Source: JAFLTL01 sp964389525 (GTDB lineage Bacteria; Bacteroidota; Bacteroidia; Bacteroidales; Muribaculaceae). From it: a stretch of DNA of 64,000 nucleotides. A model generated the notes under the pieces. The model made no database searches. It worked only from the letters and a program-made list of their open reading frames with translations, and was not told where the DNA came from. This document shows, one piece after another, positions 35,725 to 44,727 of this stretch. Both the position numbers and the translations under genes were made by a program. Location of the stretch: assembly GCA_964389525.1 (NCBI GenBank), contig CAYMEX010000009.1, positions 1 through 64,000 on the forward strand, read 5' to 3'. The first letter of the stretch is position 1, and the number at the start of each line of letters is the position of its first letter.

Positions 35725-37015
35725 CGAAGTTATCGTAATGGATATTGGCAGCGTCAACACCGAGCGAGTCGAGCATCTTGTTCACCGCCGCGCTCATCGG
35801 GCCGGGGCCGCACATATAGTATTCGATATCCTCGGGAGCGTCGTGATCCTTCAGATAAGTATCGTATATCACCTGATGCACAAATCCGGGTGTGTACTTC
35901 ACGCCGGCCGCGTCAGCCGCCGGATCTGGCCGGTCGAGCGCCAGATGGAACCTGAAGTTCGGGAAATCTTTTTCAAGCTGCAGGAAGTCGTCGAGATAGA
36001 ACACCTCGTTCAGTGCCCTTGCGCCGTAAAAATAGTTCATCACACGATCGGTCGTGTGCAGCGTCTTGGTCATGTACATGATCTGAGCACGCAGCGGAGC
36101 CATACCCGCGCCGCCGCCGATCCACATCATCTCGTTCTTGCTGTCGAAGATCGGATGGAAGTCGCCGTAAGGGCCGCTCATTATCACCTTGTCGCCCGGC
36201 TTCAGAGTGAAGATGTAGCTCGAAGCTATGCCCGGCGGCACATCCTGAAATCCCACCTCAGGCTTCGGTTTGAAAGGCGGTGTGGCGATGCGCACCGTCA
36301 GCATGATGCGGTCGCCCTCCTCGGGGTAGTTGGCCATCGAGTAGGCACGAACGGTAGTCTCCGTGTTCACTGCCTTGAGCCCGAAAAGCCCGAACTTCTC
36401 CCACGACGGCAGATACTCCTCGCCGATCGAAGCCTTGTCGATATCCTTGTCGTAGTCGATGCTGTAGGGCGGTATCTTGATCTGGGCGTAGCTGCCCGGC
36501 AGGAAGTCCATATGCTCGCCCGGAGGCAGAGTCACTATAAACTCCTTGATAAAGGTGGCGACATTGTTGTTGGAGAGCACGGTGCACTCCCACTCCTTCA
36601 CGCTCATCACCGAAGCGGGTACGCCGATGCTCATGTCCGACTTCACCTTCACCTGGCATCCCAGACGCCAGTGATCCTTTATCTCCTTGCGGCTGAAATG
36701 CACCGTCTCGGTCGGCAGTATCTCGCCGCCCCCCTCAAAGACCTGCACCTTGCACTGGCCGCAGCTTCCCTTGCCGCCGCAGGCCGAAGGCAGAAACACA
36801 TTCTGCGTCGCAAGCGACGACAGAAGCGACGCACCCGACTCCACCTCGATCTCGGTGTCGGAGTTAACCGTTATCTTCACCTTGCCCGACGACACAAGAT
36901 ACCTCTTGGCCACAAGCAGTATAAGCACCAAAGCGATCGTGACGGCAAGGAAGACCCCGACGGCCGTCCACACTGTCAGCGACAGCACATCCAATACAAT
37001 TGTTGTCAGTGTCAT
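35717..37015 (-). CDS. nqrF: Na+-translocating NADH:quinone reductase subunit F
   Basis: A 432-residue subunit that takes electrons from NADH into the NQR complex. N-terminal membrane helix (LTVWTAVGVFLAVTIALVLILL), a plant-type 2Fe-2S ferredoxin domain with ACGGKGSCGQCKV and a fourth cysteine in LGCQVKV, then FAD-binding (VRAYSMANYPEEG) and NADH-binding (IGGGAGMAPLRAQI, YMCGPGPM) domains. Last nqr gene, four bases after nqrE, and overlapping the yigZ-like start. Length and order match the family. Confidence 0.97.
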   Translation of the reverse strand: MTLTTIVLDVLSLTVWTAVGVFLAVTIALVLILLVAKRYLVSSGKVKITVNSDTEIEVESGASLLSSLATQNVFLPSACGGKGSCGQCKVQVFEGGGEILPTETVHFSRKEIKDHWRLGCQVKVKSDMSIGVPASVMSVKEWECTVLSNNNVATFIKEFIVTLPPGEHMDFLPGSYAQIKIPPYSIDYDKDIDKASIGEEYLPSWEKFGLFGLKAVNTETTVRAYSMANYPEEGDRIMLTVRIATPPFKPKPEVGFQDVPPGIASSYIFTLKPGDKVIMSGPYGDFHPIFDSKNEMMWIGGGAGMAPLRAQIMYMTKTLHTTDRVMNYFYGARALNEVFYLDDFLQLEKDFPNFRFHLALDRPDPAADAAGVKYTPGFVHQVIYDTYLKDHDAPEDIEYYMCGPGPMSAAVNKMLDSLGVDAANIHYDNFGG

Positions 37016-37019
37016 CGGT

Positions 37020-37637
37020 TTATATCTTTATTCCAAGGAAACTCATAAATGCAATACCCATCAGAGCTGTCACGATAAACGTGATGCCGATGCCGCGCAG
37101 CGGAGCCGGTATGCGCGAGTAGGTGGCCAGACGCTCCCTTATAGCCGCCACAGCCGTGATGGCAAGCAGCCAGCCGAGACCCCAGCCGCCGCCGGCGCAC
37201 ACTGCCGTGCCGACCGAGCCGAACCCGCGCTGCTGCATGAACAGCGATCCGCCAAGTATCGCGCAGTTCACCGCGATAAGCGGCAGGAAGATACCGAGCG
37301 AGGCATAAAGCGACGGAGCGAACTTCTCGACCGCCATCTCCACAAGCTGCGTCATCGACGCGATCACGGCGATGAACATTATCAGCGACAGAAACGACAG
37401 ATCCACATCTGCCATCTCCTCGCCAAGCCATATCAGCGCGCCCGGTCTGAGCACATAAGTGTTGAGCAGATAGTTCACCGGCAGAGTCACGACAAGCATA
37501 AACGTCACAGCGATGCCCAGACCGAAAGCCGTCTTGACATTCTTGGACACCGCCAGAAAAGAGCACATGCCCAGGAAATAGGCAAAAATCATATTGTCGA
37601 CAAATATCGACCGTATGAATATATTGAAATTCTCCAT
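37020..37637 (-). CDS. nqrE: Na+-translocating NADH:quinone reductase subunit E
   Basis: A 205-residue membrane subunit with six predicted spans (IRSIFVDNMIFAYFLGMC, FGLGIAVTFMLVVTLPVN, LSLIMFIAVIASMTQL, LPLIAVNCAILGGSLF, WGLGWLLAITAVAAI, GIGITFIVTALMGIAF). It carries the conserved cysteines that bind the intramembrane Fe centre shared with NqrD (MCSF, NCAI). It lies 20 bases downstream of nqrD and is RnfA-like in sequence, but the six-gene nqr order fixes its identity. Confidence 0.96.
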   Translation of the reverse strand: MENFNIFIRSIFVDNMIFAYFLGMCSFLAVSKNVKTAFGLGIAVTFMLVVTLPVNYLLNTYVLRPGALIWLGEEMADVDLSFLSLIMFIAVIASMTQLVEMAVEKFAPSLYASLGIFLPLIAVNCAILGGSLFMQQRGFGSVGTAVCAGGGWGLGWLLAITAVAAIRERLATYSRIPAPLRGIGITFIVTALMGIAFMSFLGIKI

Positions 37638-37657
37638 ATGTCAGCGTGTTCTCTTGT

Positions 37658-38284
37658 TTATTTTTCCTGCATGTCGGGGTTATGGTAGCGCTGCACCCAT
37701 ATGATGCACGCAACGACGATCAGAGCCATCGGAGGAAGTATCATCAGGCCGTTGTTCACATATCCGGCCTCATACCACGACTGAGGCACGACCTGAAATC
37801 CCCAGAGTGTGCCGCTGCCGAGCAGCTCGCGTATGAAGCCCGTTATGGCAAGCACGATCGTGTAGCCGATGCCGTTGCCCACACCGTCGAGAAACGACGG
37901 CCACGGCTTGTTGGCCATCGCGAACGCCTCAAGTCGTCCCATAAGTATGCAGTTGGTGATGATCAGACCGATGAACACCGACAGCTGCTTCGACACATCG
38001 TAGGCAAACGCCTTGAGCATCTCGTTGACGACCACTACAAGACCGGCCACAACCACGAGCTGCACTATGATGCGTATATTCACCGGGATAGACTTTCTGA
38101 TCAGCGATATTATGACGTTAGAGAAAGCGAGCACCACCGTCACCGACAGTCCCATCACCATCGCAGGCTCAAGCTTGGCCGTGACGGCAAGCACCGAGCA
38201 TATGCCGAGCACCTGCACGACCACAGGATTATTCTTGGCAAATGGATTGAAGAATACACTTCTGTTATTTGTCTTTTCAGCCAT
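37658..38284 (-). CDS. nqrD: Na+-translocating NADH:quinone reductase subunit D
   Basis: A 208-residue membrane subunit: NPVVVQVLGICSVLAVTAKLEPA with a conserved cysteine, VFIGLIITNCILMGRLEAFA with a second, and several further spans. It pairs with NqrE to hold an Fe centre inside the membrane and is part of the Na+ pathway. Eight bases after nqrC. Confidence 0.96.
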   Translation of the reverse strand: MAEKTNNRSVFFNPFAKNNPVVVQVLGICSVLAVTAKLEPAMVMGLSVTVVLAFSNVIISLIRKSIPVNIRIIVQLVVVAGLVVVVNEMLKAFAYDVSKQLSVFIGLIITNCILMGRLEAFAMANKPWPSFLDGVGNGIGYTIVLAITGFIRELLGSGTLWGFQVVPQSWYEAGYVNNGLMILPPMALIVVACIIWVQRYHNPDMQEK

Positions 38285-38292
38285 GACACTTC

Positions 38293-38994
38293 TTATTTTT
38301 CCGTTAACGACTGAAGATATGCCTTGTATGGAGTCAGACCCGAGTCAAGCATCGAGGCGACGCCCTTGCTCGTTATCGTGCCGCCCGAGACCGCGTCGAC
38401 ATAATCCTCGTCGGCAGTCGGCTTCACACCTTTTTTCAGCACATTCACCGGGTAGAACTCGCCGTGCTTCCACAGCTCCTTGCCCCTGAACTGGTCGCTG
38501 AACTGCGGCTTCTCGATCTCCGCGCCCAGTCCCGGAGTCTCCCCCTCGTGCGCGAAGTATGCCCCATAGATCGTCGACCCGTCGGAGTCGAGGGACACAT
38601 ACCCCCATATCGGCCCCCACAGACCGGCGCCATAGACCGGCACTACATATTTCCGGCTGCCGTCGACATCGCATATATAGACCGGCAGACGGCGGTCCTG
38701 AGCGGCGACTTTCGACTCGGTCGACATGTCGATGCCGAAAGCGTCATTGCCGATACTGTCTCCCTTCTCATTCACGACCGTCTGCCACACGACATAACGG
38801 TCGAAGTCCTGTGCGATCATATCCTTCTCCGGCACGACCCTTATGGCCATAAGTATCTGGCGCATCTTGTCGGCGTCGATATTGGCCTGCTGACGCGACC
38901 GCAGCCCCATCGAAGTCATCGCAAGCACAGCGCCGACGACTCCGGCCAGCACTATGATGTAGACTATAGTGTATATACTGCTTTGCTTGTTCAT
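38293..38994 (-). CDS. nqrC: Na+-translocating NADH:quinone reductase subunit C
   Basis: A 233-residue subunit with one N-terminal span (YTIVYIIVLAGVVGAVLA) and a periplasmic FMN-binding domain. The covalent FMN attachment motif is the SGGTIT threonine in VDAVSGGTITSKGV. I start at the ATG at 38994 (MNKQSSIYTIVY); the frame extends upstream into nqrB but that part is not conserved-looking. It lies 13 bases after nqrB. Confidence 0.96.
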   Translation of the reverse strand: MNKQSSIYTIVYIIVLAGVVGAVLAMTSMGLRSRQQANIDADKMRQILMAIRVVPEKDMIAQDFDRYVVWQTVVNEKGDSIGNDAFGIDMSTESKVAAQDRRLPVYICDVDGSRKYVVPVYGAGLWGPIWGYVSLDSDGSTIYGAYFAHEGETPGLGAEIEKPQFSDQFRGKELWKHGEFYPVNVLKKGVKPTADEDYVDAVSGGTITSKGVASMLDSGLTPYKAYLQSLTEK

Positions 38995-39007
38995 ATCACT
39001 CTGTCGG

Positions 39008-40228
39008 TTAATCGGCCAGCACCTTGGCACCTCTGCGGCGGCGACGCGCTGCATTGGCCTCGACAACACAATAGTCGATAAGCGGCGCAAGCGCGTTCAT
39101 CAGAAGCACTGCGAGCATCGCGCCCTCCGGGTAGCCGTTGTTGTAAGTGCGTATAAGTATCGCGATGGCTCCGACAAGGAAACCATATATCCACTTGCCG
39201 GTCTCGGTGCGTGCAGCAGTCACAGGATCTGTGGCCATAAACACCACGGCAAATGCAAAACCGCCGAGCATCAGCTGATCAAGCGGGTCGACAAAACTCA
39301 TCGGATAAAGCGGCGAGGCGCACGCATGGGCGATCGCGCCCATTGCCAGGCCGCCGGCCACCGCCGACACGATTATCTTCCAGCTTGCAATGCCCGTGGC
39401 GAGAAGTATGACCGCGCCTATAAGCACACAGAGCGTCGACGTCTCGCCGAAAGAGCCGGGGATCAGACCTATGAAACTCTGCCATGAATCGATTGCCGTG
39501 CCGTCGAGTCCGAGAGGCATCACGCCGCCTCCCGAAGTCAGGTCGGCCGTAGCTATCTGACCCAGAGGAGTCGCGCCGGTGAAGCCGTCGGGAGCCGTAC
39601 CGCCTAGACCCAGTATCGGTTTAGTAGCCACAAACACCTTGTCGCCGCTCATCTGCGACGGATAAGCGAAGAAAAGGAATGCGCGCGTCACAAGTGCCAC
39701 GTTGAACACATTGTAGCCCGTGCCGCCAAACACCTCCTTGACAAATATCACCGAGAAAGCCGTAGCAACGGCGATCATCCACAGCGGAGTCTCGACAGGG
39801 CAGATAAGAGGTATCAGGAAACCTGTCACAAGAAAACCCTCCTGTATCTCCTCGCCGCGAAGCTGAGCCACAAAAAACTCGATGCCGAGGCCGACAACAT
39901 ACGCCACCACTATGCGCGGCAGCACTGCAAGGAAGCCATACAGCATAAGCTCCCAGAACGGGAACTCAGTCGCCCCGCAGGCAAGCCAGTGCTGGTAGCC
40001 GGTGTTGTACATGCCGAAAAGCATACAGGGCACAAGCGCGAGAACAACAATTATCATCACTCGTTTCGAGTCGATGCTGTCGTGTATGCTCACGCCCGAC
40101 TTCGACGTATCTGACGGCGTGAACAGAAACGTATCCATACCGTCGTAGACCGACTTCAGCGCATGAAGTTTTCCACCCTCCTCAAAATTCGGGCGGATGC
40201 GGTCCATCATTTTTTTCAATGCTTTCAT
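39008..40228 (-). CDS. nqrB: Na+-translocating NADH:quinone reductase subunit B
   Basis: A 406-residue membrane subunit carrying covalent FMN at the threonine of GFTGATPLG, and riboflavin/quinone sites. The start MKALKKMMDRIRPNFEEGGK is typical. Multiple spans follow (IIVVLALVPCMLFGMYNTG, LMYGFLAVLPRIVVAYVVG and others). NqrB forms the main Na+ channel of the complex. It lies 14 bases after nqrA. Confidence 0.96.
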   Translation of the reverse strand: MKALKKMMDRIRPNFEEGGKLHALKSVYDGMDTFLFTPSDTSKSGVSIHDSIDSKRVMIIVVLALVPCMLFGMYNTGYQHWLACGATEFPFWELMLYGFLAVLPRIVVAYVVGLGIEFFVAQLRGEEIQEGFLVTGFLIPLICPVETPLWMIAVATAFSVIFVKEVFGGTGYNVFNVALVTRAFLFFAYPSQMSGDKVFVATKPILGLGGTAPDGFTGATPLGQIATADLTSGGGVMPLGLDGTAIDSWQSFIGLIPGSFGETSTLCVLIGAVILLATGIASWKIIVSAVAGGLAMGAIAHACASPLYPMSFVDPLDQLMLGGFAFAVVFMATDPVTAARTETGKWIYGFLVGAIAILIRTYNNGYPEGAMLAVLLMNALAPLIDYCVVEANAARRRRRGAKVLAD

Positions 40229-40242
40229 ACTCTGTTTGTATG

Positions 40243-41595
40243 TTATACCGTCTCCTGTCGCAGATAGTCAAGACCCTCCCTGACGATGCGCTGCAGCTCC
40301 AGCTTTGAGGCATCGGCATATTCGGCCGCTGCAAAATCGGCAGGAGTCACCTCATACACCCCGAGAGCCTCCATCTTGTCTATGTCGCGGGCAAGTATCG
40401 CCTTCACAAGATATTCAGGCATTATATCCATCGGTATGTAGCGGGCATACTGTCCCGAAAGTATCATCGCGCGGCGACCGCCGTTCAGACGCGCGTCGGG
40501 TCTGAACAGACGCTTTTTAAGGAAATGTCCCGGGAACGACCGGCTCTCGCTCATCTTGCCGGGCGAGAGCGACGCCCAACCCATGAACTCGTCCACGTCA
40601 TCACCCTCGGGTATCACTGTCACCTGTGTGTAGGGGTAATGGAGATAACCGTCGGCTCCCGCGTTCACTCCCGTGAGCACATTGCCCGAGATCACGCGTT
40701 CATGCCGTTCACCCTTGAGTCCGTCGCCGAGAATAGACTTCATCGACGCTCCGGCGGGAGCCATCACATAGTGCGGAGTCTTTACCTCGCTACCGGTCAC
40801 AGCCACGGGGCAGCTCCAGTCCACGCCCGAGCCCGATGCGACCTCACCGATGCGGGCAAGCGTCACGACATCGAGAAGCCATACCGTCTCCCCCTTGTTT
40901 ACCGGATTGATATTTGCTGCCAGCACCGAAGGCAGCGAGGCAGGGAAACCTCCCTCCACATCCACCATCACCGCGCCGGCGATATCTGCAATACGGCCGC
41001 CGGCAGGTCGGCCGACATACACATTGCCCTTAGTCAGAGTTTTCAGAGCCGCCACACCCTTTTCGAGCATAGCGGTTTTGCCCTCGGTCGCGAGCGACAT
41101 GTCAGGAGCAAGCGGAGCGGCATCCCATGCCGTCACAAATACATCGCGCGGCACAGCAGACGCCATCGGCACGATATCAAACGGCAGCTGCCTCATCTGC
41201 GCCCACACACCCTGCTCCATAAGAGCCTTTTTAAGAGACTCCGCAGTCTTCGGGGCATCGCATCCTTTCGACACTGTCGGGCAGTCTTTGTCGGCAGCGA
41301 TCTCCACGGCAAGCACTTTGCGGCGCTCACCCCTCACCACACGCTTCACACACCCCGTCACAGGCGATACGACCTTGATATCGCAGAACTCTTTGTCATG
41401 CCAAAGCGCACTGCCGCACTCCACACGATCCCCCTCCCTGACGTCCATCTTGGGAGTCAGACCGGTAAAATCGTCAGGGACAAGAGCGACAGTCGCAGCG
41501 ACAGCCTTAGCCATCTCGGCGACACACGCCGGGCGTGGAGCCCCGCCCGTCAGATTCAGATTCAATCCTCTTTTAATGCGTAGAGGCTTTCCCAT
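40243..41595 (-). CDS. nqrA: Na+-translocating NADH:quinone reductase subunit A
   Basis: A 450-residue cytoplasmic subunit without membrane spans, beginning with the family-typical IKRGLNLNLTGGAP and containing DFTGLTPKMDVREGDRV, SPVTGCVKRVVRGERR, NVYVGRPAGGRIADI and the C-terminal SKLELQRIVREGLDYL. First gene of the nqr operon. The complex couples NADH oxidation to Na+ export, consistent with an anaerobic or microaerobic gut Bacteroidales. Confidence 0.96.
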   Translation of the reverse strand: MGKPLRIKRGLNLNLTGGAPRPACVAEMAKAVAATVALVPDDFTGLTPKMDVREGDRVECGSALWHDKEFCDIKVVSPVTGCVKRVVRGERRKVLAVEIAADKDCPTVSKGCDAPKTAESLKKALMEQGVWAQMRQLPFDIVPMASAVPRDVFVTAWDAAPLAPDMSLATEGKTAMLEKGVAALKTLTKGNVYVGRPAGGRIADIAGAVMVDVEGGFPASLPSVLAANINPVNKGETVWLLDVVTLARIGEVASGSGVDWSCPVAVTGSEVKTPHYVMAPAGASMKSILGDGLKGERHERVISGNVLTGVNAGADGYLHYPYTQVTVIPEGDDVDEFMGWASLSPGKMSESRSFPGHFLKKRLFRPDARLNGGRRAMILSGQYARYIPMDIMPEYLVKAILARDIDKMEALGVYEVTPADFAAAEYADASKLELQRIVREGLDYLRQETV

Positions 41596-41672
41596 CTGTC
41601 AAGAATATCTATTTTTTAATGCAAATAAACCCGTCGCCGGACCGTCATTGCGACACTCCGGCCGATTTCATG

Positions 41673-41680
41673 CAAAAATA
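41673..41680 (-). promoter_or_regulatory. Candidate -7 box for the nqr operon
   Basis: On the minus strand TATTTTTG, matching TAnnTTTG, about 78 bases before nqrA. The TTTG box is not at the expected place. Confidence 0.4.
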
Positions 41681-41756
41681 TTAAAAAAACATAATATTCC
41701 CTCCATTCCCCGCACAAAACATAGAAACATAAAAGCGATTTAAGCTCCCACCTAAT

Positions 41757-41782
41757 GTAGGGGCGTGCGACAGTACGCCCAA
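41757..41782. repeat. Isolated H2 hairpin repeat
   Basis: Differs from the fimbrial-locus H2 copies only at the last base, showing that H2 is a dispersed chromosomal repeat. It lies in the 433-base interval 41596-42028, which otherwise holds an AGCTA-rich stretch (41824-41850) like the links in R1/R2, and the left direct repeat of the island. No gene is seen there. Confidence 0.8.
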
Positions 41783-41880
41783 AGTCAATTATGAGACAGC
41801 ATCATCCCCCTACCTTGCTAAAGCAGCTAAAGTAGTTATTGTAGCTATCCTCCCCCTACCAGAAACACCACCTCTTTCCC

Positions 41881-41925
41881 CGCCGCCACCATATCCCCGC
41901 AAGTATCGACCCCCTCACCAGCAGA
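41881..41925. repeat. Left 45-bp direct repeat of the island
   Basis: Matches 44783-44827 at 44 of 45 bases. Read on the minus strand it encodes LLVRGSILAGIWWRR in the MATE frame, then continues GKRWCFW-stop, an alternative end to that protein. The single difference is synonymous (GGG versus GGA glycine). Confidence 0.85.
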
Positions 41926-41991
41926 CAAAGCGCCAAGACGTACTCCTCTATTCATATATCTATTCCATACTGGATATCTCTCTTTTTTTTC

Positions 41992-41999
41992 TAAATTTG
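41992..41999 (+). promoter_or_regulatory. Candidate -7 box for the protease gene
   Basis: TAAATTTG fits TAnnTTTG, 30 bases before the ATG. No TTTG box at the expected distance. Confidence 0.5.
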
Positions 42000-42028
42000 A
42001 GACTCGAATTAATCATAGCCCAATAACC

Positions 42029-42661
42029 ATGACTTCTGATTATATTGTCCCGTTGTTTGAGAGCAAAGATCTCGCTTCTTTTATCGGCACCGCTTTTCGC
42101 ATTGATAATTTTCTTATTACAGCAGGTCATGTCGTACCACACTATCGCATCTACTACACAAAAGACAACAGACGTTTCTTCGAAATCGATCCTGATAATT
42201 GGCTAATTCGACAGCATTCAAAAGGGGATACCCCTGAGCGCGATGTAGCAATATGCAAATTTGAAGGATTAAAAAGCGAGCTATCGTTATCTACATCACC
42301 ATTAGATGATACCGAAGCAGATGTTATGTGTTGGCAGAAGAAAGGCAACTCACCTATCGCATTTAACACAAAAGGATTAGTCTGCAGAAATTCTGATGAA
42401 AATACCAATTTTTACAAACTCGTCACATGTGATCGCATCACACACGGGTCAAGCGGATGCCCCATACTGCAAGGCAATAAAGTGGTCGGAATGCTGACTA
42501 TCGGCACAGACAAATGTACTTTAGACAGAAACGCATATTTGGCAGCTGGTGCATCACAAGAACAAATCGATGAGTTTCAACGAATTGAAGAGAATACTTG
42601 TTATATACTCCGTCCGGAATACATACAAAAGGTCCTTGACTCCGTCAATAAAAATTCATGA
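42029..42661 (+). CDS. Trypsin-like serine protease in the defence island
   Basis: A 210-residue protein with a chymotrypsin/trypsin-like peptidase pattern: GTAFRIDNFLITAGHVV (His34), ERDVAICKFEG (Asp72) and THGSSGCPIL (Ser142 in GxSGC), followed by the NKVVGML strand. The triad looks complete. There is no signal peptide or membrane span, so it is probably cytoplasmic. It starts with a low-GC leader and a -7 box of its own, and converges on the HNH gene: both stop codons lie in the palindrome TCATGA, giving a six-base overlap. By context it may be an effector or regulator of the ATPase-HNH pair (cleaving a self or phage protein); it could also be a passenger. Function is inferred, fold is well supported. 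Confidence 0.85.
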   Translation: MTSDYIVPLFESKDLASFIGTAFRIDNFLITAGHVVPHYRIYYTKDNRRFFEIDPDNWLIRQHSKGDTPERDVAICKFEGLKSELSLSTSPLDDTEADVMCWQKKGNSPIAFNTKGLVCRNSDENTNFYKLVTCDRITHGSSGCPILQGNKVVGMLTIGTDKCTLDRNAYLAAGASQEQIDEFQRIEENTCYILRPEYIQKVLDSVNKNS

Positions 42662-43390
42662 CACCACGAATAAATACTCCTCTATCTGATGAATGACAAC
42701 ACCTAAAAACTCACTTCCACGGCTTTCCATTCTGTGGATACTCAACCGAGAAAGTTCTGCAAGCTCCTCTGCATCCTTCTCCATGTCAGGAATACATGCT
42801 TTTATTCTTAATGCAATCTCTAATTTCTTTTTCTCTCTGCAATAGTCACTGTACTTATTATATCTAAGATCACAAAGATCTTTCCGATTAAGTTTTAAAA
42901 CCTCTATTGTATACCCACCCCTACGTGAATCATTGATCGCAACTGCGACTTCTTTCCTGAAACCGATATGCAATACCGGATCCTCTAAAACTGGATTAAC
43001 CAGCAATGGTTCCTCTTGCGAAATGTCCTTTCTCCCGATCCTCCTCTTACTTTCATCAATCAGACCAAAATTATTCTTTTTATAAGATCTGTTACATGTG
43101 GGGCAGCTTAATAATAAGTTATCCCAGTCACATGTAAGCCAATAATACCCGGGCACGTGTTTAACACCATCAGTTCCTACATACTCTTTTTTAGGCCTAA
43201 AATGTTCAATATCCGCATACCTGTCAAGTCTGCACTCACAATAGCAACATTTACCATATTGATCCGTCATAAGCCGATCTTTGACACCCGGTCCGTTATA
43301 ATTGCAGCCGTCCACTTCTTCCGGCTTTTGAGGTGGAGTCAACGTTGAAAGATGCTTAGGAGCAGGATATGATTTGTCTATTTTTATCAT
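42656..43390 (-). CDS. HNH endonuclease, PtuB-like (TIGR02646-type)
   Basis: A 244-residue protein with an HNH/zinc core: YGKCCYCECRL (Cys48, Cys51), DIEHFRPKKEY (His63), WLTCDWDNLLLSCPTCNRSYK (Asn91, Cys96, Cys99) and KKNNF. This arrangement is that of PtuB, the nuclease of Septu systems and of some retron systems. The tail is helical (YNKYSDYCREKKKLEIALRIK). It follows the ATPase gene by five bases in the same direction, as ptuB follows ptuA. Expected role: degrade nucleic acid on infection when released or activated by the ATPase. The start MIKIDKSYPAPKHL is typical of the family. Confidence 0.85.
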   Translation of the reverse strand: MIKIDKSYPAPKHLSTLTPPQKPEEVDGCNYNGPGVKDRLMTDQYGKCCYCECRLDRYADIEHFRPKKEYVGTDGVKHVPGYYWLTCDWDNLLLSCPTCNRSYKKNNFGLIDESKRRIGRKDISQEEPLLVNPVLEDPVLHIGFRKEVAVAINDSRRGGYTIEVLKLNRKDLCDLRYNKYSDYCREKKKLEIALRIKACIPDMEKDAEELAELSRLSIHRMESRGSEFLGVVIHQIEEYLFVVS

Positions 43391-43395
43391 ACTCG

Positions 43396-44703
43396 TTAAC
43401 CGATGCCTAATTTATCTGCCAATCTACGTATTATACGATCTGATTCAATTTCTTCACTTGTTCTCCCCATTGACAAATCGGCAAGTGCGCTATCAATGTT
43501 GGCAAGTTCAGCACGATCCTGATCCGAAAGTTCCGGTTTACCCAACAAAATACGTCTACGGGCAATCATATCATCCCACATAGGAGCCTGTACCCCTTCA
43601 ATGCCGAAAAGACTACTTATAAGTGTAAGCCCTACATCATAATTTCTTAGATCTGACGGCGTACCATCAATATTCGCAAGATTTACCACCTCCGCGTTCT
43701 CCGAGGCATCAAGAACCACAAGCGGACTATGTGTCGTCAATACAAACTGAACGTTTGGAAAAGTTTTCATTAGCTGAGAGACGATACACCGCTGCCATTT
43801 TGGATGAAGATGCAAGTCTATCTCATCTATAAGTATGATACCTGGAGTAGAAAGAATATCCTCATAACGATCTGACGGATTCAATTCTGCCATACGGGAA
43901 GCAATATCCGCTATCATTGATATGACAATACGATAGCCATCACTCAGCTGCTCAATTCTAAGGTTCCGGCCGGTATTTTTCTGGTTCATTACAAACCTGA
44001 GCGGATGCAACTTTATTGCCGGAGAAGTAAAATCTTCACCTACAAATTTCTCAAGAGCATGCCTGACAGCATTCAACGATGGATCCGTATAATCTCTGTC
44101 CCATCGTGCTTCACGTTCACGACGCTCTTCATCCTCCTTAAAATCAAACCATTGAAAGAAATTTTTGAAATCAGTGGCCGGGGTCATCGCACTCACATAA
44201 CCATCACCTCGTCCAAATGCCTTTTTGAAATTACGTCTTCTTTCAGGAGCCGTAATGCGCCCTCGCTCCGTTCCGTAGTATGCGATTATAGGAAGTTTTA
44301 CATCTTCTGTTTTTGCATCTATCACGCTTATAAGATGCTGTGCATAACTCTTTATTTCCTTTAGTTGTGGAGCTGGAGCCGCAACTCGTCCTCGGCGATA
44401 TCGCTTGACATCAATGGCATCTATACCGTTTCCTGCTAATTTCGCCTCTATTCCCAGATAATCACCTCTTACTCCGTTATCTCCAATATGGACGTCATCA
44501 TCCGTCATCTGAACATCTCCGGAACCCGGAAATTGCGACAGATACGATCCCAGAATTGTAGATATTGCCTGTAGAACGGTTGTTTTTCCACAACCGTTAT
44601 CTCCAAGTAACACTGTAGCATGTTTATCTGGATCAAATTTCAGGCTCAATCCATCCGCTCCATAAAGACGGACATTATGCAGGACAAGTTCAGTAATACG
44701 CAT
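43396..44703 (-). CDS. PtuA-like AAA/SMC-type ATPase
   Basis: A 435-residue ATPase of the AAA_15/AAA_21 (ABC/SMC-like) type: Walker A GDNGCGKTT (34-42), signature IEQLSDGYR, Walker B GIILIDEIDLHLHP, and H-loop VLTTHSPLVV. The start RITELVLHNVRLYGADGLSL is typical of RecF-like ATP-binding proteins. A helical C-terminal part (GIEGVQAPMWDDMIARRR, SEEIESDRIIRRLADKL) follows, where PtuA proteins contact PtuB. First gene of the ATPase-HNH pair. It has no TOPRIM domain, so OLD-type is less likely. Expected role: sense infection or nucleotide state and control the HNH nuclease. There is no reverse transcriptase nearby, arguing against a retron. Confidence 0.85.
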   Translation of the reverse strand: MRITELVLHNVRLYGADGLSLKFDPDKHATVLLGDNGCGKTTVLQAISTILGSYLSQFPGSGDVQMTDDDVHIGDNGVRGDYLGIEAKLAGNGIDAIDVKRYRRGRVAAPAPQLKEIKSYAQHLISVIDAKTEDVKLPIIAYYGTERGRITAPERRRNFKKAFGRGDGYVSAMTPATDFKNFFQWFDFKEDEERREREARWDRDYTDPSLNAVRHALEKFVGEDFTSPAIKLHPLRFVMNQKNTGRNLRIEQLSDGYRIVISMIADIASRMAELNPSDRYEDILSTPGIILIDEIDLHLHPKWQRCIVSQLMKTFPNVQFVLTTHSPLVVLDASENAEVVNLANIDGTPSDLRNYDVGLTLISSLFGIEGVQAPMWDDMIARRRILLGKPELSDQDRAELANIDSALADLSMGRTSEEIESDRIIRRLADKLGIG

Positions 44704-44727
44704 AAATGATTATCTGTGTTTACACTG

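Noticed and set aside
42656..44703. Retron with PtuAB effector
   Set aside because: No reverse transcriptase frame or msr/msd-like RNA was seen between 41596 and 44770.
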